From Manduca sexta (Eukaryota > Arthropoda > Insecta > Lepidoptera > Sphingidae), in assembly GCF_014839805.1 (NCBI RefSeq), contig NC_051119.1:8301245-8365244 (forward strand): 64,000 nt of DNA, written 5' to 3'. Numbering within the stretch: position 1 is the stretch's first letter; the number at the start of each line of letters is the position of its first letter. The notes beneath the pieces were generated by a model. It did not search any database. It saw only the letters and a program-made list of their open reading frames with translations, and was not told where the DNA came from. Below are positions 35,767-48,059 of the stretch, one piece after another. The position numbers and the translations under genes were made by a program.

Positions 35767-37059
35767 ATTAAATAATAACAAAAACACATCTATTTGTTTG
35801 GAAGTATTGAATATATGTCTGTATGCAATGCAGCACATAAAATTGCATCTACAATAAAATGTCCCGAAGATTTGCGGGCCTTTTGGCATAGGCCTCTAAC
35901 AGTTTCCACTAGGTTCTATCATTTTAAGTCCTAATAAATAGTTCAGAATAAATGGGTTTCAATTCAATTCAATATTTCGATTGTGGTTCCTTTGTTGGCA
36001 GACAATGACTTTGCTAATGTCAAAGTTGAAAGTAGGAAAAGTTACGGTAAATTTTTACGGGCCTAATATTATCTATGACTTTTGAGCGGTAAATAAAGCA
36101 ATGGCATTACAAAATAATCGAAAAACACTATACATAAATTCAGAATAAGAATATTATGAATGTATAAAAATAAATGGGTTTATTATTAAGTGCAGTACAA
36201 CTTGTCAAAATAATATTGACATTTGACAGTCATCTTTATAATCGTTGTGAAATTACTGGTAACAAAACTGAAATAATCAAACAAGCTGTACATCGTCAGT
36301 TTTGTTGACTTTTATTTGTCGTTCACCACCAAAAGATATCAAACGAAAAATAAAAAAACTGATAAGTTCTCTAATCTTTCTTGATTAATGCCCGGATGCT
36401 GGTGAATCATTTATGACTTAGTGATCATATATTGACGCATTCCTTTAAGTTCTTTAACCAAAGATAGAATTAAGTTTTCTATTAATCATCAGTAATATAA
36501 AGTACTACTATTCCTATTCGTATAAAGTATTACTATTGCGGTTTTTCTGTGTTAACTTATTTCGTGGATCATTACTAGAATATTTTCAAGACATTTTTTT
36601 CGCAATTAGACCTGGGAATTTAACCAAGTTCCTCAGAGCCGATATCTGCAAAAAATATTATGTTTGTACAAGGATCGAATCTCGTTCCTCCTTGACTGTG
36701 TCCAACTTTACCACTAGGCGAATAATAAACAATGAAACATAAAAATAATATTTTATACGCGTGTGTCATGCGCAGGCGCTGGCTTCACTTCCTTTGGTCG
36801 TGAGTCGATGACCGGCCGTGGTATTTTTTTAAATCGCTGTTTCACTTCAAGGAACTTTTCATTGATCGATTCCAGTAAATTAAAATGACATGTAGGTTTA
36901 TCATTCGTATTGTTTTAACTGCTAGCTTATATGAAATTGAGTGCTTTTTTATGATTGGTAATAACAATATTTTTAATACATAATTATTTCATGATTATTT
37001 TTTGTTTTTAATAAATATTTACTGCGAAATGTACGCCGAAAAGTCGCGGTTTCGGAACC
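35767..37059. other. Non-coding stretch with one tRNA-like fragment
   Basis: A minus-strand tRNA-like piece lies at about 36660-36723 (GCCTAGTGGTAAAG and GATTCGATCC). It lacks a paired acceptor stem, so it is a SINE head or relic. No exon was recognised. Confidence 0.35.
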
Positions 37060-37260
37060 GATCGATAAATGGGAACATATAGTTCTGTCCACATTAAAGG
37101 GAGTCTAAGTGATCGACAGTTTTCAAATATAACTTTACAATTAATAAAACCAATCCTTTCTTTTGAATTAAATCGTAAAATGGACCAATCAGAATAAAAT
37201 GAATTTAACGAACTTACAAATGACATTTTGATTGGTTCTTGCAATAAATCCGAGAATTTT
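37060..37260. repeat. Possible partner of the repeat at 28470-28700
   Basis: GGACCAATCAGAAT and CATTTTGATTGGTTC are arranged as the inverse of the segment near 28580-28650. Confidence 0.35.
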
Positions 37261-37699
37261 GATTGCTTAGTTTATAATAAAAGTATTATTATTTCTTCTT
37301 CTTTATATTATTTTTTATATGATTCATCGGTGGTTTTCGCCAATGTCAAGTTTATTATTTAATTTATTGTACTAACCAGATGCTTTGTGCTTTACGCCCG
37401 GATACGTCTACATAATAAATAAAACCAATTATTCACAACACAGGAGGAAAACCCGTCTTTCGTTGTAATTGCATGATTGTAAGTAATACACGTGAATCAT
37501 AAAACTTGTATTCATATATAATATTTTTGCAGTATTGTGGTCATCATATTTATTCCTGTTTAACCTTAATGTTACCTTCATATGAATTCCTTAGTTTAAT
37601 ACTAGTTTTTTCTTCAGCTTCCCTCGCTTGATAGTAAATTTCGGAATACAGTTCACATAATTTTTTTTTAAATGAACGAATCATCCTAGCCGAATTTTC
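37261..37699. other. Non-coding stretch, nothing recognised
   Basis: AT-rich sequence without exon signals or shared repeats. Confidence 0.35.
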
Positions 37700-38034
37700 G
37701 GCCACAGCGGCCAATCTCAACGGAGATCAGCCAGGTACGCAGGAGATATTATAGTGCACAAGTGTGCTCACAATACACACGCGCACTCTCTGTTCCTGCA
37801 CTCTCATAGTCTGGTGAGACGGCAATCCGACATGACCGGAGAGGGATCACGCGCAGGACCAACGGATTTACGTTCTTTTGGTATCACACTGGCGACTTTC
37901 TCATTACCAGCTGCGACTGAGCAATGTTATTAAGATGGAAAAACCAAGTCACAATTATTTTGGCCGGGATTCGAACCCAGGACCTCAGTGCAGTAGTCGA
38001 ATAGTGTACAATTACAACTACGCCACCAAAGCAG
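37700..38034 (-). repeat. tRNA-derived SINE family D, full-length copy
   Basis: On the minus strand the head has TGGTGGCGTAGTTG and the B-box GGTTCGAATCCC. The body then runs through CGTAAATCCGTTGGTCCTG and GTCGGATTGCCGTCTCACC, as in the truncated copy at 23935-24166. Confidence 0.7.
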
Positions 38035-38349
38035 TAAATTTTTAAATAACCGAAATATTAACAACGATAATTTACATAGACTTTAACATGTATACTATCG
38101 TATGATTAAATGAATCAACAATATGATTTATCACTCAATCACGTTTTATTTACACTTTAATTCGCATTTGACATGTTGACATTTATATAATTTATCTCTT
38201 TAAAAATATCTGAACTTCCACTTAGGCGGAGTATCACTGATGTTTATTTTAAAATATCTGTTTACTAGTCTTTTAATTGAAAATTAAACATGTATTTATT
38301 TGTATTACGTGAGATTGGAGTCCGATTACGGGATCCAAATCTCCCTTAT

Positions 38350-38612
38350 CATTTGTCGCGGCCCTAGGCTGCTAGGCACACAATTAAGTGTGTATACCTC
38401 ATGGTTGCCAATTCATATTAAGGCCTTAAAGGCCTCGCGGACATTTTCTGGCCTCTCTTCCCCCATCCTAAGAGGGTTTCCCCACACTTCCTTTCCTAGA
38501 TATCCCCTCCCAACTTTCCTCCAGGAACCTGCAGTCACTAAGCCAGGAGATTTCAGTATCCCACTCGCAAGTTTCTCGCAGTGTTGACTGTGGGGTCCGT
38601 TACCACAAAAAC
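38350..38612 (+). repeat. Dispersed repeat family F, copy 2
   Basis: It matches 17290-17560 through GCGGCCCTAGGC, AATTAAGTGTGTATACC, CCATCCTAAGAGG and GGAACCTGCAGTCACTAAGC. Confidence 0.65.
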
Positions 38613-38639
38613 CACTGCTGGATATGATCACGCCATTCT

Positions 38640-40230
38640 TTTCCGTACTAGGGAAGCATCATTCACTGCTTGCCGGTATACCTCATTATGCCTGATCACA
38701 GATCTGATGGTATACTAATTAGCAATTAGCGAAGTGTCCATCTCCATTTCAGTTTGCTACACTTCCGGCTGAAATCCGTGAACGGATTTCCCCTTGTTAA
38801 AAAAAAGCCTTTATATTTATATAACCTTAATATATAGGTATATGACAGATGCTTTGATCCCAATCGATCTCAACCTTTCGTTAAGTCGTCGATATGACGG
38901 AATCGATCAAAAGTAAGGTTATACGCGGCCATTAATCTCAGATTTAACTAACATGACATTATCAGATAGAGTGTTGGCTTATCTAGACGGTTATCAGTCG
39001 ACGCGCGAAGTGCGAGCTGATCACATCCATTTGCATCAACAATTGGTTGTTCGAGGTAAGTCTGATAATTCGAATTAGACAAGGTTTCGAATTGTAGAGT
39101 AATATATAAATTAAATATAAATTTATTATTAATTAAAGGTATTTCCAATTAACAGATACCTGTGTCTTTCATTTGATGTACACTCAACTAAGCCTTTGAG
39201 TGTTGTGTCATTGTTAAGTGGCTGTTACATTATTTGAGGAGTCCCAGAACTGATTTTCTCGTTGGATAATGTATTAATTTTCTTTGTGTATTAAAAGACT
39301 TCAAATATGATTTGGAAGGAAAAAAACGAGATTAAATAATAATATTGCTAATAAAAAAGCTCGACCTCCTTAAGGTACAGATATGGTTATATACCGCTAG
39401 ACATGCATTATTTCATTTCTGAAAGGTTTAGATTATTATTTTCCTTTTGTAAGAACCAGGTTCTTAGCAGTAAATTACAATTTAGTACTATAAGACTAAT
39501 AAGCAATACAATTCTAACTTAAATTTCTAGGTATAAGTTTACTACAACTAAGACTAGGCACTTCCTTAGAGTCTGGTAACATAAATAAGGTTTAGATAAG
39601 TAAGAAAACTTGTAGAAGTTTGCTTTCGCAAGTAATTTTTACCGTATAAACTATCACGATTCACGGCTCGATATCACGAGTCACCTACCTTTGTAAATGT
39701 TGCAGCTTGTAAGACTTGCGGCAAGTCGAATGCGTATAGAATTATTGGAATATTGCCGCTAACACATCTGGAAATTCTTGCGCAATATATTGCTACAAGA
39801 ACTTGCTAATGTAAACTTATATTTAGATGTACAGTTTGATTAGGTCGTTGCCCTTGTCCTTTACGAGATGGAATCGAATCTAGGACGGTACAAATGCCGC
39901 TATCTGCATACAATGGTGTTACATACGCAAAGGTCTTGCCCCACATTTGTCGTACTAATGAGCGTTTTATTGTGTCCATAATTCATTTTATTTTATAACC
40001 AAGGTTGCGTTTTATTACTTATGTAACTTGATTGTGACTCAGGATCACAGGGAAAACTAGATTTTATTATGACTATATCTAAATTAATTTTAGAGTTAGG
40101 TAGCGCATGATTTTGAAAAACATTGTCTAAATACTTGTTTAATAATTTCTAGGTATAAATTTATTTCACTAATGTATAAATTATATCTAAAATAGTAAAT
40201 ATAACAATAACTATACTCATTTTTCTTACT
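38640..40230. other. Non-coding stretch, nothing recognised
   Basis: AT-rich sequence; no exon or shared repeat was identified. Confidence 0.35.
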
Positions 40231-40440
40231 CTTTGGGTATTATCTCTTGCTTTAACGGTGAAGGAAAACATCGTGAGACAACCTGCATACCTGAGAAATT
40301 CTATATAGAAATTTTGGGGTTATGTTAAGTCTGCCAATCCGCACTAGGCTAGCGGGGACTTAGGCCTAATTCCTCTCAGTAGTAGAGGAGGCCCGTGCCC
40401 AGCAGTGGAAAAGTATAATACAGAGCTGATATTATTTTAT
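40231..40440 (+). repeat. SINE family B, 5'-truncated copy
   Basis: GCTTTAACGGTGAAGGAAAA to CCCAGCAGTGGAAAAG is present; the head is absent. Confidence 0.65.
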
Positions 40441-40839
40441 TAATAAAAGTAGACAGAATAATACATTAAAGTATAAAATCACGGCACGATGTCGTTAATC
40501 AAGTTTTATCTACATCCACAAAGATAATGCGAACAAACATGCTAGAGAAATGTAACAATACCTCTTTATCTATTGTGATTAATTCATTTTGATATGCGTG
40601 TTTACATTTAAACATATTGTATGCGAAGTTTGTTTACCGCCTAAAGTCGTAGAATTATAATCAGCCTATTTTACTTTACATAGAATATTTAGATAAAAGA
40701 CAAGTTATCTTATATGTAGATATCAAGAATTTGGTTTGTGGGTCCGTTTATAATTCGAGATATATTCGATTCATTTATTGTTTTAATGCACATTTCCTGC
40801 AACCTATTATCGGTACTAAAATGAAATATAGTCTTTTTT

Positions 40840-41115
40840 TATTGATTTGAATGACGAGACAAGCTTGCCTTTCACCGGACGGTAAGCGATACGACTGCCC
40901 ATAAACAGAAGAAACACCATCCAACACCTTGAATTACAAAGTATGGTTTGGTATTCCACTGCGCTCGCCATCCTGAGACATGAGATGTTAAGTCTTATTA
41001 TGTCCAGTAGTTACACTGTCTACAATGTCCTTCAAACTGGAACAGAACAGTGACTACAAAATGCTACAGGGCGGCAGAAATATACACTGCGGTGTTACCT
41101 ATAAGAGAGCAAATC
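40840..41115 (-). repeat. SINE-like retroposon family A, copy 4
   Basis: The reverse complement carries the family A landmarks in order, ending with an A-rich tail at the left side (TTTTTTTATTGATTTGAATGA on the plus strand, read inverted). Confidence 0.7.
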
Positions 41116-42386
41116 CGTCTTTGTGCTGTTACGGGCTATCTAATCCTAGGTAATCTTTGACAGCCGTATAAGTAATTAAGGGATAACTCTAATACCTATA
41201 CGTCAATCAAAGCTGTTTTTTCGATTAGAACGCCTGTAATTGCAGACGGATTTACCCTATAAATGGAATAGGGTCCTTTCACTAAATATTTAACTAAAAT
41301 TTTAATTCAATAACACGCCGATTTACGGTTATAAACATTTTTAGACGTAAAGACTTAGTGGAATTTATTTAATGTAATTAACGTTACTTTAGACCTATAA
41401 CTAATTTTATAATATAGATGAATAATAAGAATATATGCCAATTAAAAATTACCATTATAACGTAAATAAATAATAATATTAGCTAATGTTAGCCAATGGA
41501 CCGTGAACGCGTGTTGTATATTTCAAAAATAGTTTTTTCATAGCGCGATTTATAAAGTATTTATATAGATGGAATTTAAGATTCTAGTCAAGTCTTAATT
41601 AATGTCCATTGTGTTGCGGAAAACATTTATTGTTACAGGAAATCCTACGTCTTTGTTAATGTACGTTTGCAGCGGGAATTGCAAATAGTTGTGAAGGATT
41701 TCATAAATTCGTTAACGTATTTTTATATAAACTAGTGGTCGTGCAGTGGTTGAAGTTCGACCGTTGAATTAAACATAAATGTAACATTATACCAAAATTT
41801 TATTTTTTTGGTTTATTTTAAAAAAAATTGGCAAATTTCACTCCTTGCGCGCAGTATGCCTAAATAAGGCTACAACTTTGTTCTACACGTTTTAATATAG
41901 ATGTCGTGACAAGCAACTCGCTCGTCTGATCATAATTAACACAATCTATTAACTGAAATAAGAAATATGTTTTTATTCTATTAATCTTGAACGCGCTAGA
42001 ATATTGCCGACTTTAGGTTTAATCTGTAGGTTTGTTACGCTGCATTGCTTCACCTATAATCTTTATATTAATTTCACTGTCAGAAATTATGATTTATCAA
42101 TAAATTATAATTATTATGATAAATAACAATTTATAAGTAATAATGAAAAAAATCTTCTATTTGTTAAAAACCATGAGATTTGCATCATAAAATGCATCGT
42201 ACTGCAAACCATATAAATAAATAAATACACCCTCACACCATCTCAAAACACATCGGGCTCGCATAGTAGTTTTGCCGAAATAGAAAATAAAATTTGTTCA
42301 TTTTCAATAAATTCTGTTACTTACATTTCGTTGTTAATATTATACGTATTTTTACTATTTAACATAAGTGTTCGTTTATGTTTCAG

Positions 42387-42469
42387 AAATGCCAGCGACA
42401 GTGAGTGACGCGCCGTGCGACCGATGAGCCTGCGCCTGCGCACCGTCGCGGTCACTATGTGAAGACAAA
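42387..42469 (+). promoter_or_regulatory. 5' UTR segment with two chained upstream ORFs
   Basis: After a TGTTTCAG acceptor the exon contains a 12-residue uORF (ATG at 42389, TGA at 42425-42427). A second 12-residue uORF starts at 42424, overlapping the first stop as ATGA, and ends with TGA at 42460-42462. The main ATG is at 42470, seven bases after that stop. The segment is GC-rich, unlike its surroundings. The layout suggests control by termination and re-initiation. Confidence 0.5.
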
Positions 42470-42501
42470 ATGCTGTTGTCACTCTGTAAATCATGCCAGT
42501 A
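42470..42501 (+). CDS. Exon encoding the N-terminus of the Cys-rich/Ser-rich protein
   Basis: The ATG at 42470 has a favourable AAA upstream context. The exon encodes ten residues (MLLSLCKSCQ) plus two bases of codon 11 and ends at a consensus GTGAGT donor. The phase joins exactly to the acceptor at 46867: TA plus C gives Tyr, and the frame continues through all later exons without a stop. The cysteines at positions 6 and 9 begin a cluster continued in the next exon. Confidence 0.6.
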
Positions 42502-43582
42502 GTGAGTATTGTTTTGAATTAATTAATTAAGGTACTTAAAATTGCAGCTAGCTTCCTTTGTCTGTTGGCGTGTATACCTGTGGGCTGGGTGGCCCTGGTT
42601 TCAATTTCGAATATTCCAAATTCGAAAACGGTAAAGGTTTTTAACAATTAGTAAAGTTATAAGCCTATGTATTTAAATGCAAGCTGTGTTTACCTATAAG
42701 TTGGTGTGTCACATTATGTTTAACACTATTCTAAGCTATAATATAACATAATGTAATAATGTAAAAACCGTTGGTGAACCTAAGAAAATAAATAAAAAAA
42801 AGAATATCATTTTTCTGAGTCTTGAATGACGTTATACTAGCACCGTCATAGGCGTACTAACGCCTTCTAGCAACATGATTTAATTTATGTGGCATCATAT
42901 TGGAATGATATTAATCAAGCAGATCGTATATATCTAGAGCATTCGACCCCCGCATCCTCTGCTGTCGTAGTGGAAGGCTCAATGATCTCAAAATAGAGGC
43001 TTAAACCGATAATGATAAACTTTATGTAGCCAGATAAGAAGTTATCGAATAATAAACGGTTATTAATGTTAAAGTGGAGATATAATCCACGTCATATCCA
43101 TTCAAATAAATAACAAACACCATACACTGAGATAGCGATCTGATACTGTGGGGAAGGATGTCCCGGAACTCCTACATTTTAGAATTGTAGTTCACGTAAA
43201 GATTTAAGTAAAGTTGATCAAAGATAATCGGCTTGAAGTTAGTCACGCGGCGACAAAGCCATTGTTTCTGGTGATTGACAACAGATGTAGGGGATGGTGT
43301 CGTGTCTAACTTCAAGTTGGCCATAATCAAGCGCCCTTACTACCTGCTTTTAAATTGTCTTAACGCTGGGCTATAGACGTAGTGAGATAAGTTAATTTAG
43401 AAAATTAATGGCATTCGATAAAGTCCAATATTTGCATTTACTATAATTTATTTATCAGCCCAAGTTTAAACTTCCTACGCCTAAGCCAAAAGTAAACAGA
43501 AAAAAACGCGTCCCCAAACATTTCCTAACTCATGTTTCTCCGGTCAATATACTTTGTGCAAAATTTCCAAACTACGATAGCG

Positions 43583-43713
43583 TCAGTCATCTGTCGAGAT
43601 AAACTCGACGGCGCGCAGTGTCGACTACCGAGTCATGAGTGTTCGTCGACTGTCAGTTCGAATTTAAATTTCGGTATATTTAAAATTAATGTGGTATATT
43701 CGTTGTGATTTCA
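43583..43713 (+). promoter_or_regulatory. Candidate internal promoter and alternative first exon
   Basis: TCAGT initiator-like motifs lie at 43583-43587 and 43653-43657 inside a local GC-richer island containing CTCGACGGCGCGCAGTG. The island ends at a perfect TTCAAG|GTAAGT donor at about 43713. Spliced to the acceptor at 46867, the first in-frame ATG would be within the next exon, giving a protein lacking the first 15 residues. Confidence 0.35.
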
Positions 43714-44684
43714 AGGTAAGTTTTTAGTTATGTTACTTTACAAAATAAATAAAAAATCGTTAATAGTAGTTAAAAGTAGAGGTTTGTCATCCGGTAATAT
43801 AAGTGGATGCCTAAAATTGGGAATTATGAATAACTGCTGCTAAATTCAATACAGAGATATTGAATGTTTCGTCTTTTATGGTATTAAAAAACAAATTAAA
43901 AAATTGGACATGGTTTTGAACACTGAAACGTGGCTAAAAAGTATATGAAAATAATCGTAAAAAAAATATCATTCAAAAATATTTATTTATGAAACTTTAT
44001 TGTACACCAGGGATAAAAATAATAAAACAAGAAAAAATACAAATGGCGGTCGCACAAGGCAATCTTACAGACAACGATGGTATGGATATAATCGAAAACG
44101 GAATAATAATAATTTTCATACTCATTAGACAGGATAACATGCCTAATTATCATATAATTGTATGAAAGTCATACAAATGAGAAACCGAAAGGACAATAAA
44201 CAAACACCACTGAACAAAGTGTTAATATGCGAAGTACATAACTCGGAGAGGTTATACGATGGATCAGCAAACAGAAACAGTAGACCGATAAAAAATCTAT
44301 CACCTATCATATGAAGTAGTTGTTAATTTAAGAATAGGTATCTTCCATGTAATCTTTAATTTTAAACTGAAAAGTTGACCTACAGTTGGAAAGTTAAGTC
44401 ATAGGATCGATTTTAACTAAAATTTCCTACATAACCAAATGAATTTAAAAGCTATAATGGACAAGCTTGAATCGGCATAAGTAAATTGACATGCTATATG
44501 TTCCTGTTTTGAACGGTTTGTTTAAAAAATTCGCGCTGTGTACTTATGAATTTTGAACATTGTATACTTAGAATTTTTCTACCTAATTTGAAATTAATTC
44601 AAACGTCATTGTATTTTGCGTATAATAACATATTGTTATGTATATTAAGTTATTTCAGTTATGACTTTACAAGACATTTCATAC

Positions 44685-44779
44685 GTTCAGTATTACGTTG
44701 TGGTTTTACGTCAATGCGCGTGAGTCGTGTGTGTGATTCGTTTATTAGAATATTATTGAAAGAGCTCTGCGTGCTGAAG
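44685..44779 (+). promoter_or_regulatory. Second candidate alternative first exon
   Basis: A TTCAGTATTACG initiator-like motif at about 44687 precedes a CGTGAGTCGTGTGTGTG segment. A GCTGAAG|GTAAGA donor follows at about 44780. It is weaker than the candidate at 43.6 kb. Confidence 0.2.
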
Positions 44780-46367
44780 GTAAGATCTTTATTAAGTATA
44801 AAGAGAGTAAGTAAACAGTATTGATATTCATGCTAGTTATTTTTGTCGATTACAATGTTACAAATTTAGATTTTATTTTTGTTATTATCTATTTTAAACT
44901 CTATACAACTGAAATTAAGACATGGCGTGTTTTTTTCGTTAGGGAAAGTTATTTTTGTAAGGGGATAAAACTAATAAATTTTTTGCTAAGCCGTAGGTAG
45001 TTTTAAAAGTAGATTAAAGTTTATAAGCCTCTTAGATTGGTAACAAATTCAAATAATTTTCTAAACAGTCATATTATATTTTCTGTCAATTTTTTTTACA
45101 TTCGTACTGATCTGGACAAGAGATTATATTCAGATATTTATCTAGATGTTAATAGATATTGCAAATTCGTTTTGTTTAATAGTTCATTATTTATAGTGAT
45201 TGCTGTTGTTGTTATTATTATGTTTTTTTTTTACCTCGAGACATCGAACTGGAGTCTAATTTAATTACTGCAACGGGTTTCCGCATCCCAACTCAGTTGT
45301 ATTAATCCATATTATGTAAGTGCTATGATTTGTAAAATAAATATTCATTAGTACGATGTCTGGAATAATGTTTAAATGAATTACAAGCCGTTCTCTGGTT
45401 ATGTTCAAATAAATCACAATTCGGTGTCGGTTATCAATTTGAATAAGAATACTTAAGTATATTATTATGATTTATTTAGCTGAACAAAATCGGTCCAAGA
45501 GGTATAAAGCTACATACCGTAATATGTATTATAGTTAGGTAAGGCTGTTTATAATGGGATTAGCAAATGCTATGTCAATGTATCGATATTTTTTAGTTTT
45601 AATAACTTTAATGATCACGATCGTATTCATTTTGAATTCATTCATAACGTAGGTAACGTTTTTGGCTTGGGGTTGTATTTTTTTGTTGTTATGTTATTAG
45701 AGTTTTTCCCAAAAAGCTGCAACATACGCGGGCTGTGAAACTTATTAAGTTCAGGATTTGATATCCAAGTTGTACTTGAATGAAATATGGTGGATTTTTA
45801 AATAGGTATATTAAGCATAATGATTTCTTAGGTATACGCGAATGTTAGAGATTGAATTAAAAATAGTTTACGGATTTTCAAGAAGTCAGTCCCGTATGAA
45901 GGCTGCAGTCTTTTATATTGTTTCAAAATAACTATAATTTCTGCAGAATTCGTGGTGTGTGTACGACCGTTTAGAGTCGTTAGTTTGCTTGTCGCTATGC
46001 ATGAAACGTAAATTAGTACACCAAATTGACTAAACTTATGTTTCTGCCAAGCTCTTCAAAAATACAACCTTGACACTATACAATTAGTTGTAATATTAAA
46101 GGTCTGAGTCTTAGAGAAAAAAATCCACATTACACAGTAACTCGTATAAGTGGAGTCATACTGAATGACGTTAATGACGAATGACGACGATAAATGACGC
46201 ATTGGTCAATGAGAAAATATCTTAAATATTTTTCTCCACTTAGCTACGTGACACAGATAAAAACGCAATGATTCCTCTTTTAGTATTCCGTATTCAAAGA
46301 ATGCAAATGGAAAAATAACTTAAGCGGACGACTTTTATAGACCTCTATATTTTTGTATTTGTGCCTT

Positions 46368-46560
46368 TGCAAAGTGATGTTGGGTTTTTCTACTCAGTAT
46401 CAGCCCGGAGTCTGGAATTTGTGCCTGATATGGCTTGCCCCCTATCATATCATGGGATGGAAATACATTACACACGGCGGAAAGTAGGTGCAACAGTTGC
46501 GCATCTTACAACCTCTTTGGGGATAAGAGGCTTAAGTGTATGTGTGTGTGTTTTCTTTGG
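46368..46560 (+). repeat. SINE family C, truncated copy
   Basis: CCCGGAGTCTGGAATTTGTG, TATGGCTTGCCCCCTATCAT and ATGGGATGGAA are in the family C order, followed by a (TG)n tail. Confidence 0.6.
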
Positions 46561-46586
46561 GAAATCGTAACAAATAAATTAAGGCT

Positions 46587-46665
46587 ATGAAAGAAAAAAA
46601 TGCAATGTTGGTACTCCTGGTACTCCTGGTCCTGCTGTCTTCTTGCACGTGGCCTGTTTTTTAAT
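46587..46665 (+). other. Short ORF with a hydrophobic leader, uncertain
   Basis: The frame from ATG at 46587 gives a basic N-end and a leucine/valine core (LVLLVLLVLLSSC) like a signal peptide, then stops after about 25 residues. A second frame continues downstream for about 40 residues to 46782 without cysteines. A TTTTTTAATATTGGTCCAG acceptor-like site lies between them. It could be a decayed or spliced small secreted peptide gene, or chance from GGTACTCCT repeats. Confidence 0.2.
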
Positions 46666-46867
46666 ATTGGTCCAGCTCCTGCTCTGGGCTTCGCAAGATT
46701 CAAGTCCGTTCCCTTGATTAAAAACAATGTTTACGACTCTCTTCTATACTTAATGAATGAATTATCAGAATCGGCTCAATAGTTCCAGCTGATGCAGGGC
46801 ATCTTGGCTTAAGACATAGTTACCATAAGTATATTTTTAATTAAAATTGTTTATTTTTCGTTCCCAG

Positions 46868-46939
46868 CTGCCTGGAGACCATGTACTGGACATGCTGCGA
46901 GGAGAAATTCTGTTTCGATAAGAAGATAGCAACTTACAA
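46868..46939 (+). CDS. Second coding exon of the Cys-rich/Ser-rich protein
   Basis: This exon of 72 bases encodes CLETMYWTCCEEKFCFDKK and ends in TAC AA before a GTAAGT donor. It adds cysteines at residues 12, 20, 21 and 26, giving the spacing C6-x2-C-x2-C-x7-CC-x4-C. The cluster has no signal peptide or transmembrane segment. It could be palmitoylated for membrane attachment or bind metal; neither is proven by sequence. Confidence 0.65.
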
Positions 46940-47239
46940 GTAAGTCGTATTTCTACATATTGGTTAAGTTCTGAAATGCCCGTCATGGTCCGCAGTAGCA
47001 ATGAAGTTGTTGTTTCAAAGGGACTAGCGAGCGATTTGTAAGGAGCACGTTTCGTGCCTAACTTCAAAATAGTTAAGAGCGGCCCAACTATAAGATTAGC
47101 TGTATGTATCTTTGTGTTTACTTATGAATCAAGTATTTGAGTCCAAATTTCGGCAACAATTTTATTCAAAATATAATTTGACCAGCAATCAATGATCTTT
47201 ACATTTAAAACAATTGTAACTGCCCGATGTCTGTACACT

Positions 47240-47300
47240 ATAGAAAAACTAATATGAGGGGACTTTATTGCGGGCGTAGCCGCGAACAAAAACTATTCAG
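47240..47300 (+). repeat. Helitron-like terminal fragment
   Basis: GCGGGCGTAGCCGCGAACAA is the terminal hairpin seen in the repeat at 48060-48345. Confidence 0.35.
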
Positions 47301-47689
47301 ATAAAAACCCAATCCTGGCCAAAATACATTGTGACTGAGTTTATTTATATTTCTTAAAAAAAAAAAAAATTTGCTTTGGGAGCGCCACATTTTCTTTTTC
47401 ATTTTAAAGCTAACCTTGTCAGTAAGTCAGTACAATAAATTAGTCCCATATTTTACTGCATGAGCGTTTTATTTACCTAGCCTGGCTATATATTGACCAC
47501 CTATAAATACCGTGCTATATTCTCAGTATAAAAGGCAGTATGAAGATTGTAATAGACATGCTAATCGCACTTGCACGAGGTTACCATCATGATGACGGAC
47601 AGTTTTGACGCGACAATTGTGTGCAGTGGTCATTATTTTCATTAACTAGTCAGGCTAAGTCTGCTATAGTGCACACAGGGTGTACATAT

Positions 47690-47925
47690 TCAGTACCACG
47701 TCTTCCTTTTTATAGGGGTAGATAGAAATATAACACACCGTCATTTCACCAGATGTATAAGGTCTCATGATATAGAGAGCAAGCCTTTTACTATTTATCT
47801 GGGACAATTCTATAATTGACAGCAAGAAATCTGTCTGTCGAGCTGTTATTAAACCCGTTTCTGGGATCGAACCCGAGACCTCAGCAAGGTAACAGACCGG
47901 TACGCTAAGCTTTCTTCCTTGTCGT
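47690..47925 (-). repeat. tRNA-derived SINE fragment, another family
   Basis: On the minus strand there is a tRNA-like head with an AGCTTAGCGTACC A-box region and a B-box GGGTTCGATCCC, and a body running toward 47690. It is not clearly one of families A-F. Confidence 0.45.
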
Positions 47926-48059
47926 TTTATTTTACGGTGTGAGAATTGGTGCCGAAATGTCGAGATTCATAGCTCAATTGCAATGTTATTTGTGGGTGTA
48001 ATTAGTTCAAGATTGAAGTATAATAATAAGTATTTTTAAGACTTACACTATAACAAAAT

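Larger units (their letters stand above)
42502..46867 (+). other. Intron of the Cys-rich/Ser-rich protein gene
   Basis: This intron of about 4.4 kb runs from GTGAGT to TTCGTTCCCAG. It contains two candidate alternative first exons (near 43585-43713 and 44685-44779), a SINE family C copy at 46368-46560 and a short leader-like ORF near 46587. The rest is AT-rich. Confidence 0.5.

Noticed and set aside
36660..36723. tRNA gene on the minus strand
   Set aside because: A- and B-box-like motifs are present, but the acceptor stem does not pair and no clear anticodon arm forms; more likely a SINE head.
44546..45264. Two open frames as exons
   Set aside because: AT-rich composition, no domain and no consistent splice phase with neighbouring exons.
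47840..47910. tRNA gene on the minus strand
   Set aside because: A B-box is present but no cloverleaf; the sequence continues into a SINE body.
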